Source: Cryptomeria japonica (taxonomy: Eukaryota; Streptophyta; Pinopsida; Cupressales; Cupressaceae). Taken from it: a DNA stretch of 64,000 nt. Below the pieces are notes generated by a model. The model was not told the DNA's origin and made no database searches. It saw only the letters and a list, made by a program, of their open reading frames with translations. Where the stretch lies: positions 170,509,361 through 170,573,360 of the forward strand of contig NC_081406.1 of assembly GCF_030272615.1 (NCBI RefSeq), given 5' to 3'. Below, piece after piece: positions 10,781-22,189 of this stretch (positions are counted from its first letter, which is position 1; each line of letters opens with the position of its first letter). The position numbers and the translations under genes were made by a program.

Positions 10781-12314
10781 CCTATGCCAAAATATGTTTC
10801 TGGTTTGTACCTGGTCCAAATTCAGAGTCGATTCATCGAGAGTTTTTTAAGGTGTGTATGATCAACTACAGATTCTTTCCAAACGAATTTGCTCAAACCT
10901 ATAAAGAATAGAAAGAAAGAATGATTCTTTAATAGTCCACTATGTCGAACGGTGTATATATGGGTCTACAAATGACATAGCAAAATACTTCTTGCGAGAG
11001 GCACCTAATTGTGTTACAAACGAAGCATACATACCTTACCCCATAGTGGGCTTTGAACTTGTGGAATTTGAATCTGAGAGGAGTATTGTGCGCCCTATGT
11101 TGAACCTAGTGTATTTGCTTCTCCAATGGCTATGCCTAGCTTGATTACTTTCTCTTCCTCATCGATGGAGCCACACTTGAATAGGTTTCTTCAACATCAC
11201 TAAATGCAAGTATGATGAATATTGTTGTTGATGTACATGAAGCTAGCAAAAAGTGTGAGGGATGGGGATTTTGCTTTGTCTTCAACTATGTCGAGATATT
11301 CTTCCGTTAACAAGACAAGTTGTTTGCATTGGAGTCAAGGTTGAACAAGTAGGACTCACTCTTGGAAGTATCGTGTCTTTTACAAGCTTTTGATAATTCC
11401 CGAAGATGAGATGAAGGGGAGTGGACTGGAGAGAATTGCAAAATAATTAAAATATATTGTGTTAATAAAACATATTTATTAATAAATTTTTATTTAAATA
11501 AATTACTAATATTATTTAAATTAATTTAAAAGATAATTTTAATATTATTTTATAATGTTAAATATTATAATTTATTGACCTTGCAATGCAACAATTAGTT
11601 ACAAGCCGTGTTGATATGGCAACCACAGTTTGAATCCCTGCAGGCCAACGTTTGAGCCCTGTGAATGTAGGTTGGAGTAGATCGTAGAAATAATGAGTAG
11701 AGTAGAGAGATAAGGAGCGAAGGATGGCAAAAAGGAGATATAAGGATGTTAATGCCAAACAACTCTGAGGATGAGGTCCCTAAAAACTGTGGCCTCATCG
11801 GTTCATAGCTCCAATCAAAAGCATTTATGGCTTTGACCCTTTATTGATCAAAATAAAATATTATATAAGGTTTATAGATATTACAATACATAATTAAATT
11901 AGGAAATATGTATATGTTTTGTATTTTTATGTGATTTTGAATTGACGAACCCAAAACGAAACCAACCCCAAAAATTCTTTTGCTTGAACCCACAAACTTG
12001 AACTTGAGCTTGAACCTGAACCAGTAACTTAGTTCCTATCTATTGTATTGTTAATGATGCAAGTAGGTGGTTCTATTGGCCTCTAACATGTCAACTGCCT
12101 TAATTTGAGGACTAATTTGTCAATATCTATTACCAAATTTTGAGTGATGTGTTGCCTTTGATTGAGGTTCTAGGAAGAGAAGGGATGCACTTGAAATTTG
12201 AAAAAAAACACAAAATTTATTTTCTTAGGCTCAACATCATGTTTCAAATTTTAACAAATGTAGCATAGAGATGAAACCCTTCAAGTGTAGAGATAAAGAT
12301 TACTTAGGATGTGT
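10781..12314. other. No gene recognised
   Basis: The only ORFs are short and without motifs. The stretch 11455-11580 is strongly AT-rich (TTAAT/AATATT runs). I see no LTR ends, poly(A) tails or structural RNA signals. Confidence 0.3.
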
Positions 12315-13000
12315 TGTGACATTTTCACACATTGCCCCATTGTAAATGGGGACCACCTTGTTTTTGCTTTTAGGGTAGTGTTTTGGTCCTTAGGGTTTTT
12401 CTCTGGTATCTAGCCTCTGCAAATGGCTAAGTTTTTCGAAATTTGGAGTCACCAAAATCAATGAAGTGAAGCATTGGTCGAAAGAGTGTTTTGATGCTAC
12501 AGATGGACTCAGATAGGTCAAAGGAGTGAAATCACAATTTCCTGGAGTCAGTTCCGACAACTTCCTATTTTTTAGGAAATTTGTTTTTTTTCTAAATTTA
12601 GAAAGTTTTGTTTTTGGCACTTTGGGGCCAATCTGGGAACCTGTTTTTTGGTTTGTTTTTTTTCTAAAAATAGAAAGTTTCTTTTTTGCTTTTTCCAAGA
12701 TCATGGATGGCTTCAGGGTCAGGAGAAGTGTCTAATCAGAAGAATGTATCGAGAACAAACCACGTATGAAATAACTTTCGAATCCAGAAGAAGATTTCCA
12801 ATGGCAAAGTAAAGAGGATTTCCAATGGCAAATAAAGTCCGCCCAAGATTTGTAATTCTTCTTGTCTCTCTGAATGTGTATGAATTACAGAGTATTTGAT
12901 TGCTCTTAATTTTGGTTAAAGTAAATCTATTCTCTGTTTCTTGTTCAAACCATTTGCCTGCAATAAGAAGGGTTGATTGAATTGTGTCTGGAAGGTGAAT
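12315..13000 (+). mobile_element. Gypsy-type LTR fragment
   Basis: Starts TGTGACATTTTCACAC, followed by a CATTGTAAATGGGGACC motif, the plus-strand counterpart of the LTR start at 6978. Two poly-T blocks of the form TTTTTTTCTAAA...TAGAAAGTTT occur near 12584 and 12655, and a short duplication of GATTTCCAATGGCAAA lies near 12796-12833. The 3' end was not found, so 13000 is arbitrary. An ORF on either strand here is a by-product of the T-rich blocks. Confidence 0.4.
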
Positions 13001-13859
13001 TTGGTTAAGTGGCTAGTGAGGCTTGCCATCAATGATCCATCTCAGCATCTAAGATATCTGTTTCTTCATGAAAAATTGATGATACTGCTATGGGCCTTCA
13101 TTAGTGTACTTATACAGCAAGTTTAAAAGTCATTTCCAATTAAAAAATCAAAGCACTCGAAATTTCATTTATTAAAATTCTAAAACACTTAATAGAAAAA
13201 CTTAAGGTTTCAGGAACTTTCCCTGGTTTAATTAGATTAGCAAAACTACATCCCATCTTCAACTTTGGCTGCATTCCTTTCCTTTCTGAATTACCATCCA
13301 ACCTTTGATCCTTCTCCTTCCCCTTTTGAATTACTATCTCCAAATTCCCATTTTAGTTTTTGTTATCTTAGTCCTTAATTTTTTTGTGCATTCCTTGTAA
13401 GATAGGCACAAAGTTCATTGTTTCTGTAACTTTGTATATCCCTTTGCCATCTGATTTCCTGTCTTCTACCATTGCTCACAAATTGCTGAAAGAACTGAGA
13501 ATAATAAGCTCACAAATTGCCAGTCCAAGAAAACTGCTTTTGTGTTTAAAAAAGACGTCATGATGCCAAATCATTGGCCATTTTCTTTTTCATATTCTAT
13601 TACTTGACTAGCCTTACTTATTTCTTCCATTTGCATGGTAGGAGTAGCCAAAATGAAGGAATTTTGCAATGGATGTATCAGGTGCATAAACCATCACTAT
13701 TTGTAGTCATATTTGAAGTTACTTTTTCCTTCCTTGTTGCTATTATAACCAGAATCCTTTTCAGTCCCAAAAATTGACTCAGGTCAACCTCCCTCAACTA
13801 TCCTTAGATTATTTGCAAGATAGTAGTAGCAAATCCAATGTGAGGAATAATAATCTAGG
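13000..13859. other. No gene recognised
   Basis: Short ORFs only, with no family motif. Probably continues retrotransposon-derived sequence, but nothing in it supports a specific call. Confidence 0.25.
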
Positions 13860-14238
13860 TATTAATCAGCATGATTAATTGTAATGTCTCGAAAATAATC
13901 CTTATATTAATTCTATTTTTATAAAATATTATTTAAAACAACTTCAAATTCCTCTCATAATCGGGTTTGGATCAAATGTAAAAGGCAGGATTTTATGTTT
14001 ATGTCATCATTTTTTGTCAGAGGGTGCCTAAGTTCTGTTCATGATAATGGTTTAAGATGTTAGTTTTTGTTCCTGTTTGAGGGATGGATAAATTTCTCTC
14101 ATGGTAGCAGTTTATTTGTCTGAGCGATGATTAAATTCCCTTTATATTAGTTCTTTGAGAAACTTAACACCACTGTAATCTTTCTATTATTATTAATATA
14201 ATATAGCTCAGGTCTCTGGCCTACTTTAAAAAAAAAAA
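13860..14238 (+). mobile_element. Possible LINE 3' tail with poly(A)
   Basis: A non-coding stretch ends TCTGGCCTACTTTAAAAAAA with an uninterrupted A run at about 14228-14238, preceded by TATTATTATTAATATAAT. This arrangement resembles the 3' untranslated end of a plant LINE. No RT coding remains upstream, so it would be a severely 5'-truncated copy. Assignment by pattern only. Confidence 0.3.
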
Positions 14239-15730
14239 CGAGAAAACAAAAATTCAAATTAAGATTATAAATGGCTCAACTTTTTCTTATTGTACACTTT
14301 ATAGTTTAAGAAAATTTGTCAGAAATATTATATAACATGATTTAGAGTAACTACTCATGACCCTATACATCTATATAATTAAGGGTGCAGTAGCTCCACC
14401 CACACCCTAAATAGTAAAAGAAACTATAAATTCACATAGCTTCATCATTTAGACCTGATAGATTCTTCAATTTCATTATTAGTTTTGCGAAGAATAATAT
14501 TTGTTAGAAATACTAAAATACGAAGAACTTGGTCACAATAAAATTGTGTAAATGGAATATGCCATGAAGTTCTATGTTGTCTCAAAGGTGCTGCCACTTC
14601 ACCTTACTAGGGGCGGTGCTTCTATATCCCCACCAAGGGCACTGGCCCTCAACCCTACTAAGGGCTATCCTTCTAGACCTTTTCCATCCATTGTCCTGCC
14701 ATCATTTCCAAATTCAAGAACTCGGTCCCCCCCCGTCTGCAAAGTACATCCCCTTGTCCCCCATTCCAAAACTCCATGAAACTATGGTGTTACACATTTT
14801 CAAGGAGATGGCATTGGTGTTGGTACGAGAGATAGAGATGACTACGAGTACAACATGTTTAAGAAATGGGAAATGACTTCTAGTATAAGATTGAAAGGTT
14901 TGATCAGTTATATAGGAAGGGGTGAAGAGCACAACAGATAGGCCAAGAGTTAGTCTAAGAATGAGATTGAGAAATACTATTTTACAGATTGTTCTCAACT
15001 TAAAAAAAACTTTATCGAAAGTTTCATATTATTTAGAGGCATTTTTTATGTGGAAGATGTGTACCAAGTGTTAGGGTATAGGTTTTATAGGTAATTAGTG
15101 AGATTTTATAGGATTATGTGATATTTTGTCTAGGTTTTTTTTACAGTTTTTGAGACAATTTTATTGATCCATATTTTATGAATAGTAATTTATGAATTCA
15201 TCTGTCATGAGCATGAACGGTTTCCTTAGCAATGATTCAATCTTGTGAAAATCACCTAAATAGATCATTCAAATTTCACATCCCTACGTCAAGTGCCTAC
15301 ATGGTGGATGATGGTGAAATAAAATAAACAAAATAAATACAAATCAAATCAAATGAGAGACCATATGAGGGTTGTCGGCCCTGTCATTAAGAGACTCAGT
15401 AGGCTGCATGGAAAAAGGAGAGATTCAGTAGACATTAAAGTGGAAAGGAAGGTGAAATCGGTAGGTAGTGGAGAAAAATGGCACGTAGAGAATGATTGAT
15501 GGTCCACAGACCTCCCTTAGAACATAAATTTGGCGCAGTACTACAGAATATAATCCCATAAACTAATTTGAGGAAGGGGATGAACAAGAGAGAAATGGAG
15601 GAAGAGGGCTTTGTTTTGGAAGGAAAATATGAGAGTGCGTGGAGAAGGCAAGAAGGGTAGAATGAGGGTAGTGAAGGAAGAAGAAATGGGAATGGAGAGT
15701 ACGGAAAATGAAGGGAAGAAGCCCAATGTC
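14239..15730. other. No gene recognised
   Basis: Contains a C-rich block at 14590-14780 with repeated CCCTACTAAGGG / CCACCAAGGG-like short motifs. The ORFs across it are compositional. A purine-rich stretch on the plus strand, 15560-15720, produces a spurious serine/phenylalanine-rich minus ORF. Confidence 0.25.
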
Positions 15731-15960
15731 TTATAGGCGAGATTGCAAGTCTGCGTATTTCCAAAATAGAGGTTGTGGGTTCAAATCACAGATTGATACT
15801 CCGCTCAATTGTGTATAAATAAGGATTTAGCAAGGGTGATGGCACAGTGGAAATGTCTCAGGGCAAAATGTTACTGCACTTCCACTGTCATATAAGTGGA
15901 AGGTATTGGCCCCTGAATGCCATAGCTAAGCTTTGATTTTATATCTTTTGAAAGGAAGCA
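15731..15960 (+). mobile_element. SINE-like stretch with Pol III box similarities
   Basis: TAGGCGAGATTGC (15734-15746) resembles an A box. TGTGGGTTCAAATCACA (15774-15790) resembles a B box whose flanks pair as a T-arm (TGTGG with TCACA). Farther on, TGGCACAGTGG (15840-15850) fits the A-box consensus exactly but has no B box after it. A perfect hairpin with arms CTTCCACT (15879-15886) and AGTGGAAG (15895-15902) follows. A tRNA-derived SINE is plausible; no poly(A) tail or target duplication was identified. Confidence 0.3.
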
Positions 15961-18068
15961 TCCGTGGTGCTAGAGGAGTTCAGGTATGAGGACACAGCTC
16001 TTTTGAGAAGCACCCAAAATTAGGGGAAGTGATGGTTTGGGTGTACTTCTATAAATGTCAGAAAATTTAAATGCCTTGAATTTTGGGCGTTCCTTCGCTC
16101 AAGCTTCTAGGATACGCTCGAAAGAAATTTGTTGAGGACGCTTGAGAAACTTTCAAGAAAATTCCAGCTGGCTGCTGTAAAGCCGCATTCCACAGCTGTT
16201 ACAACACTCTCCCAACCTACGGCAAGTGAGAACCTTAATATATATCAACACCTATCGATGCTAATAAGAGAGGAGATTCAGCCCAAAGAATAGAGAGATG
16301 TGAATAAAGGCAAAGAAGAGATTATGAATGTCACTTTCATTTTCAGTCAAGCTATGCAGATCAGTGGAATTGAGGCAATGAAAGATTTCAATGTCTGCGG
16401 GAGAAATGTATGTCTACAGCATCATTTCTGAAGTAAGTACACCCTCCTCTCCCCTCCTAAAGTAGGTGTTTAATTTAGAATTATGCATTCCATGAGGTGG
16501 AAATAATTAACGAAGGTTGAATCATGTTCAAGTGCTTGCAATTACATCTCTGAGGTTATTTTGTCAATGAGTTCTTCATTAAGACATTTTGCCAGACTAT
16601 TCTTTTACCTTGTGCATGCTTGCCTTTTCCTTTGGAGTTATGTATTTCGTTATTTCATAAAATGATCGATTAAGCTTATTCTCGTTGGCGTTATCAGTTT
16701 TCATGTGGAAATGAAAATGTTCCCATTAACATGTTGGGAAGCCTTGTAATAATTGTTGTCATTATGACTGTTGGGATCAATTTAGAGGCTACAACGATAT
16801 GCCATATGTAATATATTCCTGGTGAATCTGTAAGTTTAATATGTACTTAAAGTAATTATTAACGGAATTTATCCTAGAGAAGTACTCTAGAAACACGTGT
16901 GTTAGAAAGTTGAAGATATTGTAATGATGGTTGTTATTCTGTACGAGTCTATTAAAAAAATGTTAGTTCTATTGAGTTATCTCAAGCAAAATGTTTATTA
17001 GATTGACGAACTTAATTGCATACTGGTTGGTTTTGGGCATCTTATTATTACTAAAACTATTATACATAACAAAACACTTAAATATAGATGAAAATTTTGG
17101 GTAGTTGAATAATATGATTTCCTTTCCTTAAAACATATTACATGAAAACAACATACATGCTATGTCATATGATTATGTAGTTCTCTTCTAGTAAGATTCA
17201 ATAGGTCACTATATAATAGAACAAGACATCATGATATTATCATGTTTATAATCAATAGTATGCATCATGTGCTTAATCTCAATATGTAATAGATATATCT
17301 ATGGTGTATAATCAAGAATGCCTAACTACCTAGATGTGCTGAATTAGAATAGAAAGGGGGGCAACCTTATAAGAATGTGCCTAAGAGTATTGTTTACTCT
17401 TGTGAGCTAGCCAAATAAAACCTATATGGTTTTGCATTAGAATATAACTAATTGGGATGTGGTAATCATGGTTACAATAATGTATTTTCATGTTTATGTA
17501 TCCACTATGACATAGTGCCTTGGCCTAGTGATAAGTATGGTTGGTGGAAACAAAAAGAATTTCTTGTTAAGAAGGCAACCTATCCTCAATGTCATGGAGA
17601 TGACTTATAGGAATTTGGGAAGATCATGTTGAATTAAGAGCAAGAAGGGTGGTGAGGTTTGATTGAGATCTCAATATCCTTGGAAAAAGGTGTCTTGGTA
17701 TAGGTTTGCTAAATTGGAAACGAAGTTCGGTTTTCTTGCATATTGTTAAAAATTATTAATCGTTAAGAATATGTAAAAAGGAACCCTATTGTGTATGAAA
17801 TTGTAACTGAGAAAATTAGTTTTGTAATCAGTCTAGATTATTGGAAATTTATGGATGCTTAAGACTAGACATCATAAAATAGTGAATAGTTACACTACTT
17901 TCTCTTGAACCCTTGTAAGGTTTTTCCTTATATAGTATTTTCCATACCTCGCCCCATGGAGTAAGGATATTTGATTGTTATGAAATATTGGGTACATGAA
18001 CTTAGGGGTATGATCATAAAGCGAGAGATCATGTGGGCAGAAGTAAGTGTGACTTTGACCCGTTTGAA
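15960..18068. other. No gene recognised
   Basis: AT-rich, with no ORF above the short-ORF background and no protein motif. No LTR termini or tails were identified. Confidence 0.25.
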
Positions 18069-18188
18069 AGTGGGAATGTAGACGGTCCTTGTGACCTAGC
18101 GTCTTGAGGGGGAGGGTCTAGGGGGGATAGTGGGAATGTAGACGGTTCTTGCGACCTAGCGTCTTGAGGGGGAGGGTCTAGGGGGGAT
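18069..18188. repeat. 60-bp perfect-period tandem duplication
   Basis: Copies 18069-18128 and 18129-18188, each AGTGGGAATGTAGACGG through to GGTCTAGGGGGGAT. They differ by two transitions. It is a recent local duplication in otherwise unassigned sequence. Confidence 0.9.
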
Positions 18189-19149
18189 AAATCCCAAGTT
18201 GTGGAGGTGTTCCTAATTGGTTTGACCTTCTCTCTTCCCTAGACTTCAAATGAGGCTGAAATGGGCTATAGATGGTTATGAATATGTCAAGAAAAACTTA
18301 TAATTGACATTTAGACATAATGGTTTTTTGGAATAGTGAGTTGAATGAAGTGAATAGGTTGACTACCTATGAATTAGTTTGTTATCTATTGTGTAGAGGC
18401 CATCTTATCTTGGATCTTAGAGACTGTGCACTTGTGAGATTTAATTATAAGAAATTTTGAATATACTCCTAGATTAGTCAATCGTGATCTACTTATTCAA
18501 GTTAGGAACCTCTCTTCTAATTATAATGCTAAGCTAAGTACAAGTGCTAACTTTAATGGCAACGAATGGAATTAAGACCCTACGAGGGCATAGGTAGAGG
18601 ATTGTATTCCTCTAACATGTTGTCTAGTCCTCTCTATCCAAGGTGATTACCGAAGGAGATAAGCTTGTCTACTTGAGATTGATAGTAGTCAATAGGTGTA
18701 CTATGCTAATAGACTGTCGGGCAAACCACCTAGTTAGTGGATGGTTACCGCCAATTGCATGCAGGGAAGAGATACCCCGCATTGATCTAGGACATTGGAT
18801 GGATTTTGCTAAGAGCATGTAGGTCTTGGGGCCACTTGCATGTTGGCAAAGGATGTCCTTGTTGCTTAGTCATCTGATGGACTGGAAGGAAGAGAATTTA
18901 TATTGAAGATTAAGTAGGTAGTAATTGGATCAACCCTTGTATAATTTTGGGCATATCTTGATATACTTGACTTTGTTGGGATGAAGACAGACACTTGGTG
19001 TATTATGAGATACATTGAACATGTTCCCAGTTTCTCATTGGTACAAAAGATTGGTTGGGCAAAAGAATGTGACCCATGGTGTAGTGCGCAGTGCATCGAC
19101 ATTGTTCAAGATGCACTAAGAGCAAGTGTTAATTAGCCAATTTGGATGT

Positions 19150-19360
19150 GTTAGTCTCTTTGTGTATATGTGATGTTTGCGAAAGCTAGTCACTATATAT
19201 GAGTGGTGTATGTCGAAGCTAGTGCCTTTTAGTACGTGACATGTGCTAGAGCTAGTCACTATGTATATGTGACGCAAGCTAGAGCTAGTCATCATATGTA
19301 TGATATGTACAAGCTAGCCACCATGTGTTTATGGGATGTGTGCTCTAGTCACTCTATAGG
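19150..19360. repeat. Degenerate AGCTAGTCACT repeat
   Basis: At least six occurrences of AGCTAGTCACT-like words (near 19184, 19217, 19250, 19283, 19311 and 19342) are separated by roughly 30 bp and interleaved with ATGTGACGTGT-like words. Copies are diverged. Confidence 0.6.
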
Positions 19361-21074
19361 ATTTAAGAAAAATGTGAAAGAATGCGACCCTTGATTAATT
19401 GTGTATGTTTGTATGTTACTTGATGATAATTGGTTATTGCTATATTATGATTGGGATAATTCTGATAAATAGTCCTAGGTTAAAGAGTCATCAAAGATCT
19501 TACACAAGAGGAGAGAATGAACTTCCTCACCATCAAGAATGAACTACAAATTCTCTGAGTTCCCTCAAAGGGATACGTAGGTAGGGTCATTGGGAATGAC
19601 CCTCAAGGCTTAGGTCTAGGTCTAATGGGGAACATGATCTCAAGAGTTTATCACCTTTGAGTGCAATCTTAAGTGGTGATGTAGGTCTATCACCACTATG
19701 GTGATCAAATAAATTATGAAGATGATGCTTCTAAGATAGAACAATAAGCTTTGTTGATTACGTTAGTACTTGAAAAATTAAAATTACTAGAAACCGAAGG
19801 GTATATATTACATCAAGCTCGTGAGAAATAACTTCTTGTGAACCACTAGTCATGAAATATGGGTTAATGAGATTGACTCAATAAGCCTTGATGTTTCATC
19901 CTGGAGGATCACCTAGATTAATGATTAATGATATGAGATATAATTTCTTGTGAACCCGCTACTAGCTAAATATAGTTTTTAACTCATAAACTATACAATT
20001 GAATCTTAAGAAAATATCATATAATTTGACATACATGAAAACACCAGCTACTTGATAAGTTATATGAATGAATGAATGATTTTGTTGACGTCCACAAGAT
20101 TGATTAGTCTATAAGACCAAGAAATCACAGCCTAAACTAACTTTATATGATCTTTTATTATCCTTTTTATCTATTTTAAAAAGTCATCCTATATATAAGC
20201 TCATCTTCTAGTGATAATTCCTTACAACTTAGCAGTAATAGGTGTCTGAATGTGAAGTTTTTCCCAAAATGATTATTTTAGTCTCCAAGTTGGCTAAAAA
20301 GTGTAACCCACTATTGTGGGATCACCCCGATGCACTCCTAGTATATATTTTATGGTTGTTGGCCATAATTTTATTATATGTTGTTAACAATCTCTTTTTT
20401 TCATATTTATAAGGAAATTATGGATTTAGAAAGGGTTGCATACCCACCAAACAATTTACATTAACATAGATAGAAATCAGAACTACATATTTTATGCCTT
20501 GATCTCATTCCAAAAAGGGTATGTAGGTAGTCTAGGGATGAAGTTGCCCCTAGTGCTCAAGTGTTCGGGGATGGGGACTAGGATTTGGTTAAGGATGAGT
20601 TGTTAGATTTTTAAAGCTCCATATTCCTTCAACCAAAGGGTCTAGATAATACTAAATGAAAGATTAAATTTATTTCAATGCATACTCGAAAGAAATCCCA
20701 TATAGATTCACTTGACTTCCTGAGGCTTTAGGCCAAATTTTGTGGCAAAACTCAAGCTTATTTATATAACTATTTTCATATACTCCTAAGGATGACAACC
20801 TTGGTGCACTCATAGTAGGGAGTGTAGTATTTAGAGAGTGACTCAAGACCTGAAGGGTCTTAATGAGTCTAAATCTCTAACTAGACCATTTCCAATTCTT
20901 TATGAATAAATGCCTACATCGTTTGGGTAGATGCCTATCTCGAATTAGATAGATGAAACTCTTGTACCATATAGACAGGTTCCTAACTTGTATGGTTAGA
21001 TGTCTATCCCAGATGAATGGATGAGTATGCGATTAAACCAAAGATTTTTTAGTTAAGTTAAGTGGTTCATTACA

Positions 21075-21165
21075 AATTTATGCTTAATTATGTGTGAGAT
21101 TACGTGTATTTATGTAATTTAATATTTTAATAATATGGACCATCTTACCTTCATAGTCTTATGCA
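21075..21165. repeat. Left copy of an older direct repeat flanking the copia element
   Basis: Shares AATATTTTAATAATATGG followed by a CATCTTACCTTC block, and the TTTATGTAA stretch before it, with 28121-28213. Both copies point the same way. Confidence 0.55.
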
Positions 21166-21404
21166 TGTGGTTGTCAATCAAAGGTGGCTTTTGATGATCT
21201 TTTATAGCTTAAGTGAACAGACCAAAGCACTTGTATACCCATTTATGCACTTATGTGTTGGTGTATGCCTATATATTCTCATTATTGCTTTTACAAGCTT
21301 TTGTATGCATTTTGTTTGTTCAATGTGTATTTTTTGTGTTTCAAATAGGTGTCGAATATGGAGTAAAAGGTGAGATTCCAAAGAAGCGTAATTCTTTGTT
21401 TTAA

Positions 21405-22101
21405 TGTTAATGCATGGTAGCTTATGCAAGATAAGATCTTCCTAACCTTCCTTGTTCTGTTATTTATCTACATGCTTCATGTCTGATTTATATTGCATAT
21501 GATTATCAGATTGTACAAACATTAGCATATTAAATGCTATAAGTTATCGGGTTAAAATCGCCGATACATACTTGTTATCTGGTGCAGAAATATTGGCACC
21601 GATTCACATCTGTTATCGGGCTTAATTACATCGAGCATATTTGTTATCAGGTTTAATGAATACACCGTTTCATTTGGCATTAACATTGGTTAAATGCACC
21701 GGTTGGATTATATTCATCGTGCACTTTGAATATCGGTGTTTATATGAATCGATTCATTATATTGATTAGTCATTATATTATGATATGCTATCGGGGGTTT
21801 TTGAACCGATAATCAGCATTGTGTTAATGGTATAATTGTAAAGGCACCGATCAATGGGTGCATTGATTGGTCATGCCTAAAAGGCATGACCGGTCAATAC
21901 ACCAATTGGCCAGTTGCCTAAATGATATATATGCCAATTGAATTCATTTGGAGAAGACATAGAAAATATTAAATGATCTCTCTCCTTTAGACCTGCAGAT
22001 AAAAATCAGAATTATTAGACATTGACATAATTCCTCATATCCATATATAGCATTCATAGTTCATAACTTGTTCTTTAATTTAAAATTGATATAACTTTAC
22101 A
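21405..22101 (+). repeat. 5' LTR of the copia element
   Basis: Begins TGTTAATGCATGG and ends ACTTTACA. It contains several inverted-repeat modules built on TATCGG...CCGATA, and a perfect hairpin with arms GGTCATGCCT and AGGCATGACC around AAA (about 21872-21894). The hairpin just before it (CCGATCAATG ... CATTGATTGG) has one mismatch here but is perfect in the 3' LTR. The LTR acts as promoter and polyadenylation region; a CATATATAGC stretch near 22041 is A/T-rich, but I cannot assign TATA or start sites. Confidence 0.95.
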
Positions 22102-22114
22102 TGGTATCACAACC
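22102..22114 (+). other. Primer-binding site of the copia element
   Basis: TGGTATCACAACC directly follows the 5' LTR. It is the plant initiator-Met primer site with two mismatches relative to TGGTATCAGAGCC. Confidence 0.85.
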
Positions 22115-22189
22115 AGGTTATCGAACCTAAGGCTATTCAATTTTGATAAAATTTTTAAGGACTGTTACAAACTACATCACATTTCCATA

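Larger units (their letters stand above)
18189..21404. other. Unassigned repeat-like sequence
   Basis: No coding region. It includes two degenerate short repeats (19150-19360 and about 20890-21020, the latter a loose repetition of TAGATGCCTATCT-like words) and a TATA-like ATATATAAGC near 20191. It may belong to an old LTR element with unresolved ends. The 5' target duplication of the copia element is at its right edge. Confidence 0.3.

Noticed and set aside
14552-14998. Overlapping proline/serine-rich ORFs on both strands
   Set aside because: Driven by a C-rich low-complexity block with no domain.
15734-15790. tRNA gene
   Set aside because: The A and B boxes are only approximate, and no acceptor stem or anticodon arm could be paired; called SINE-like instead.
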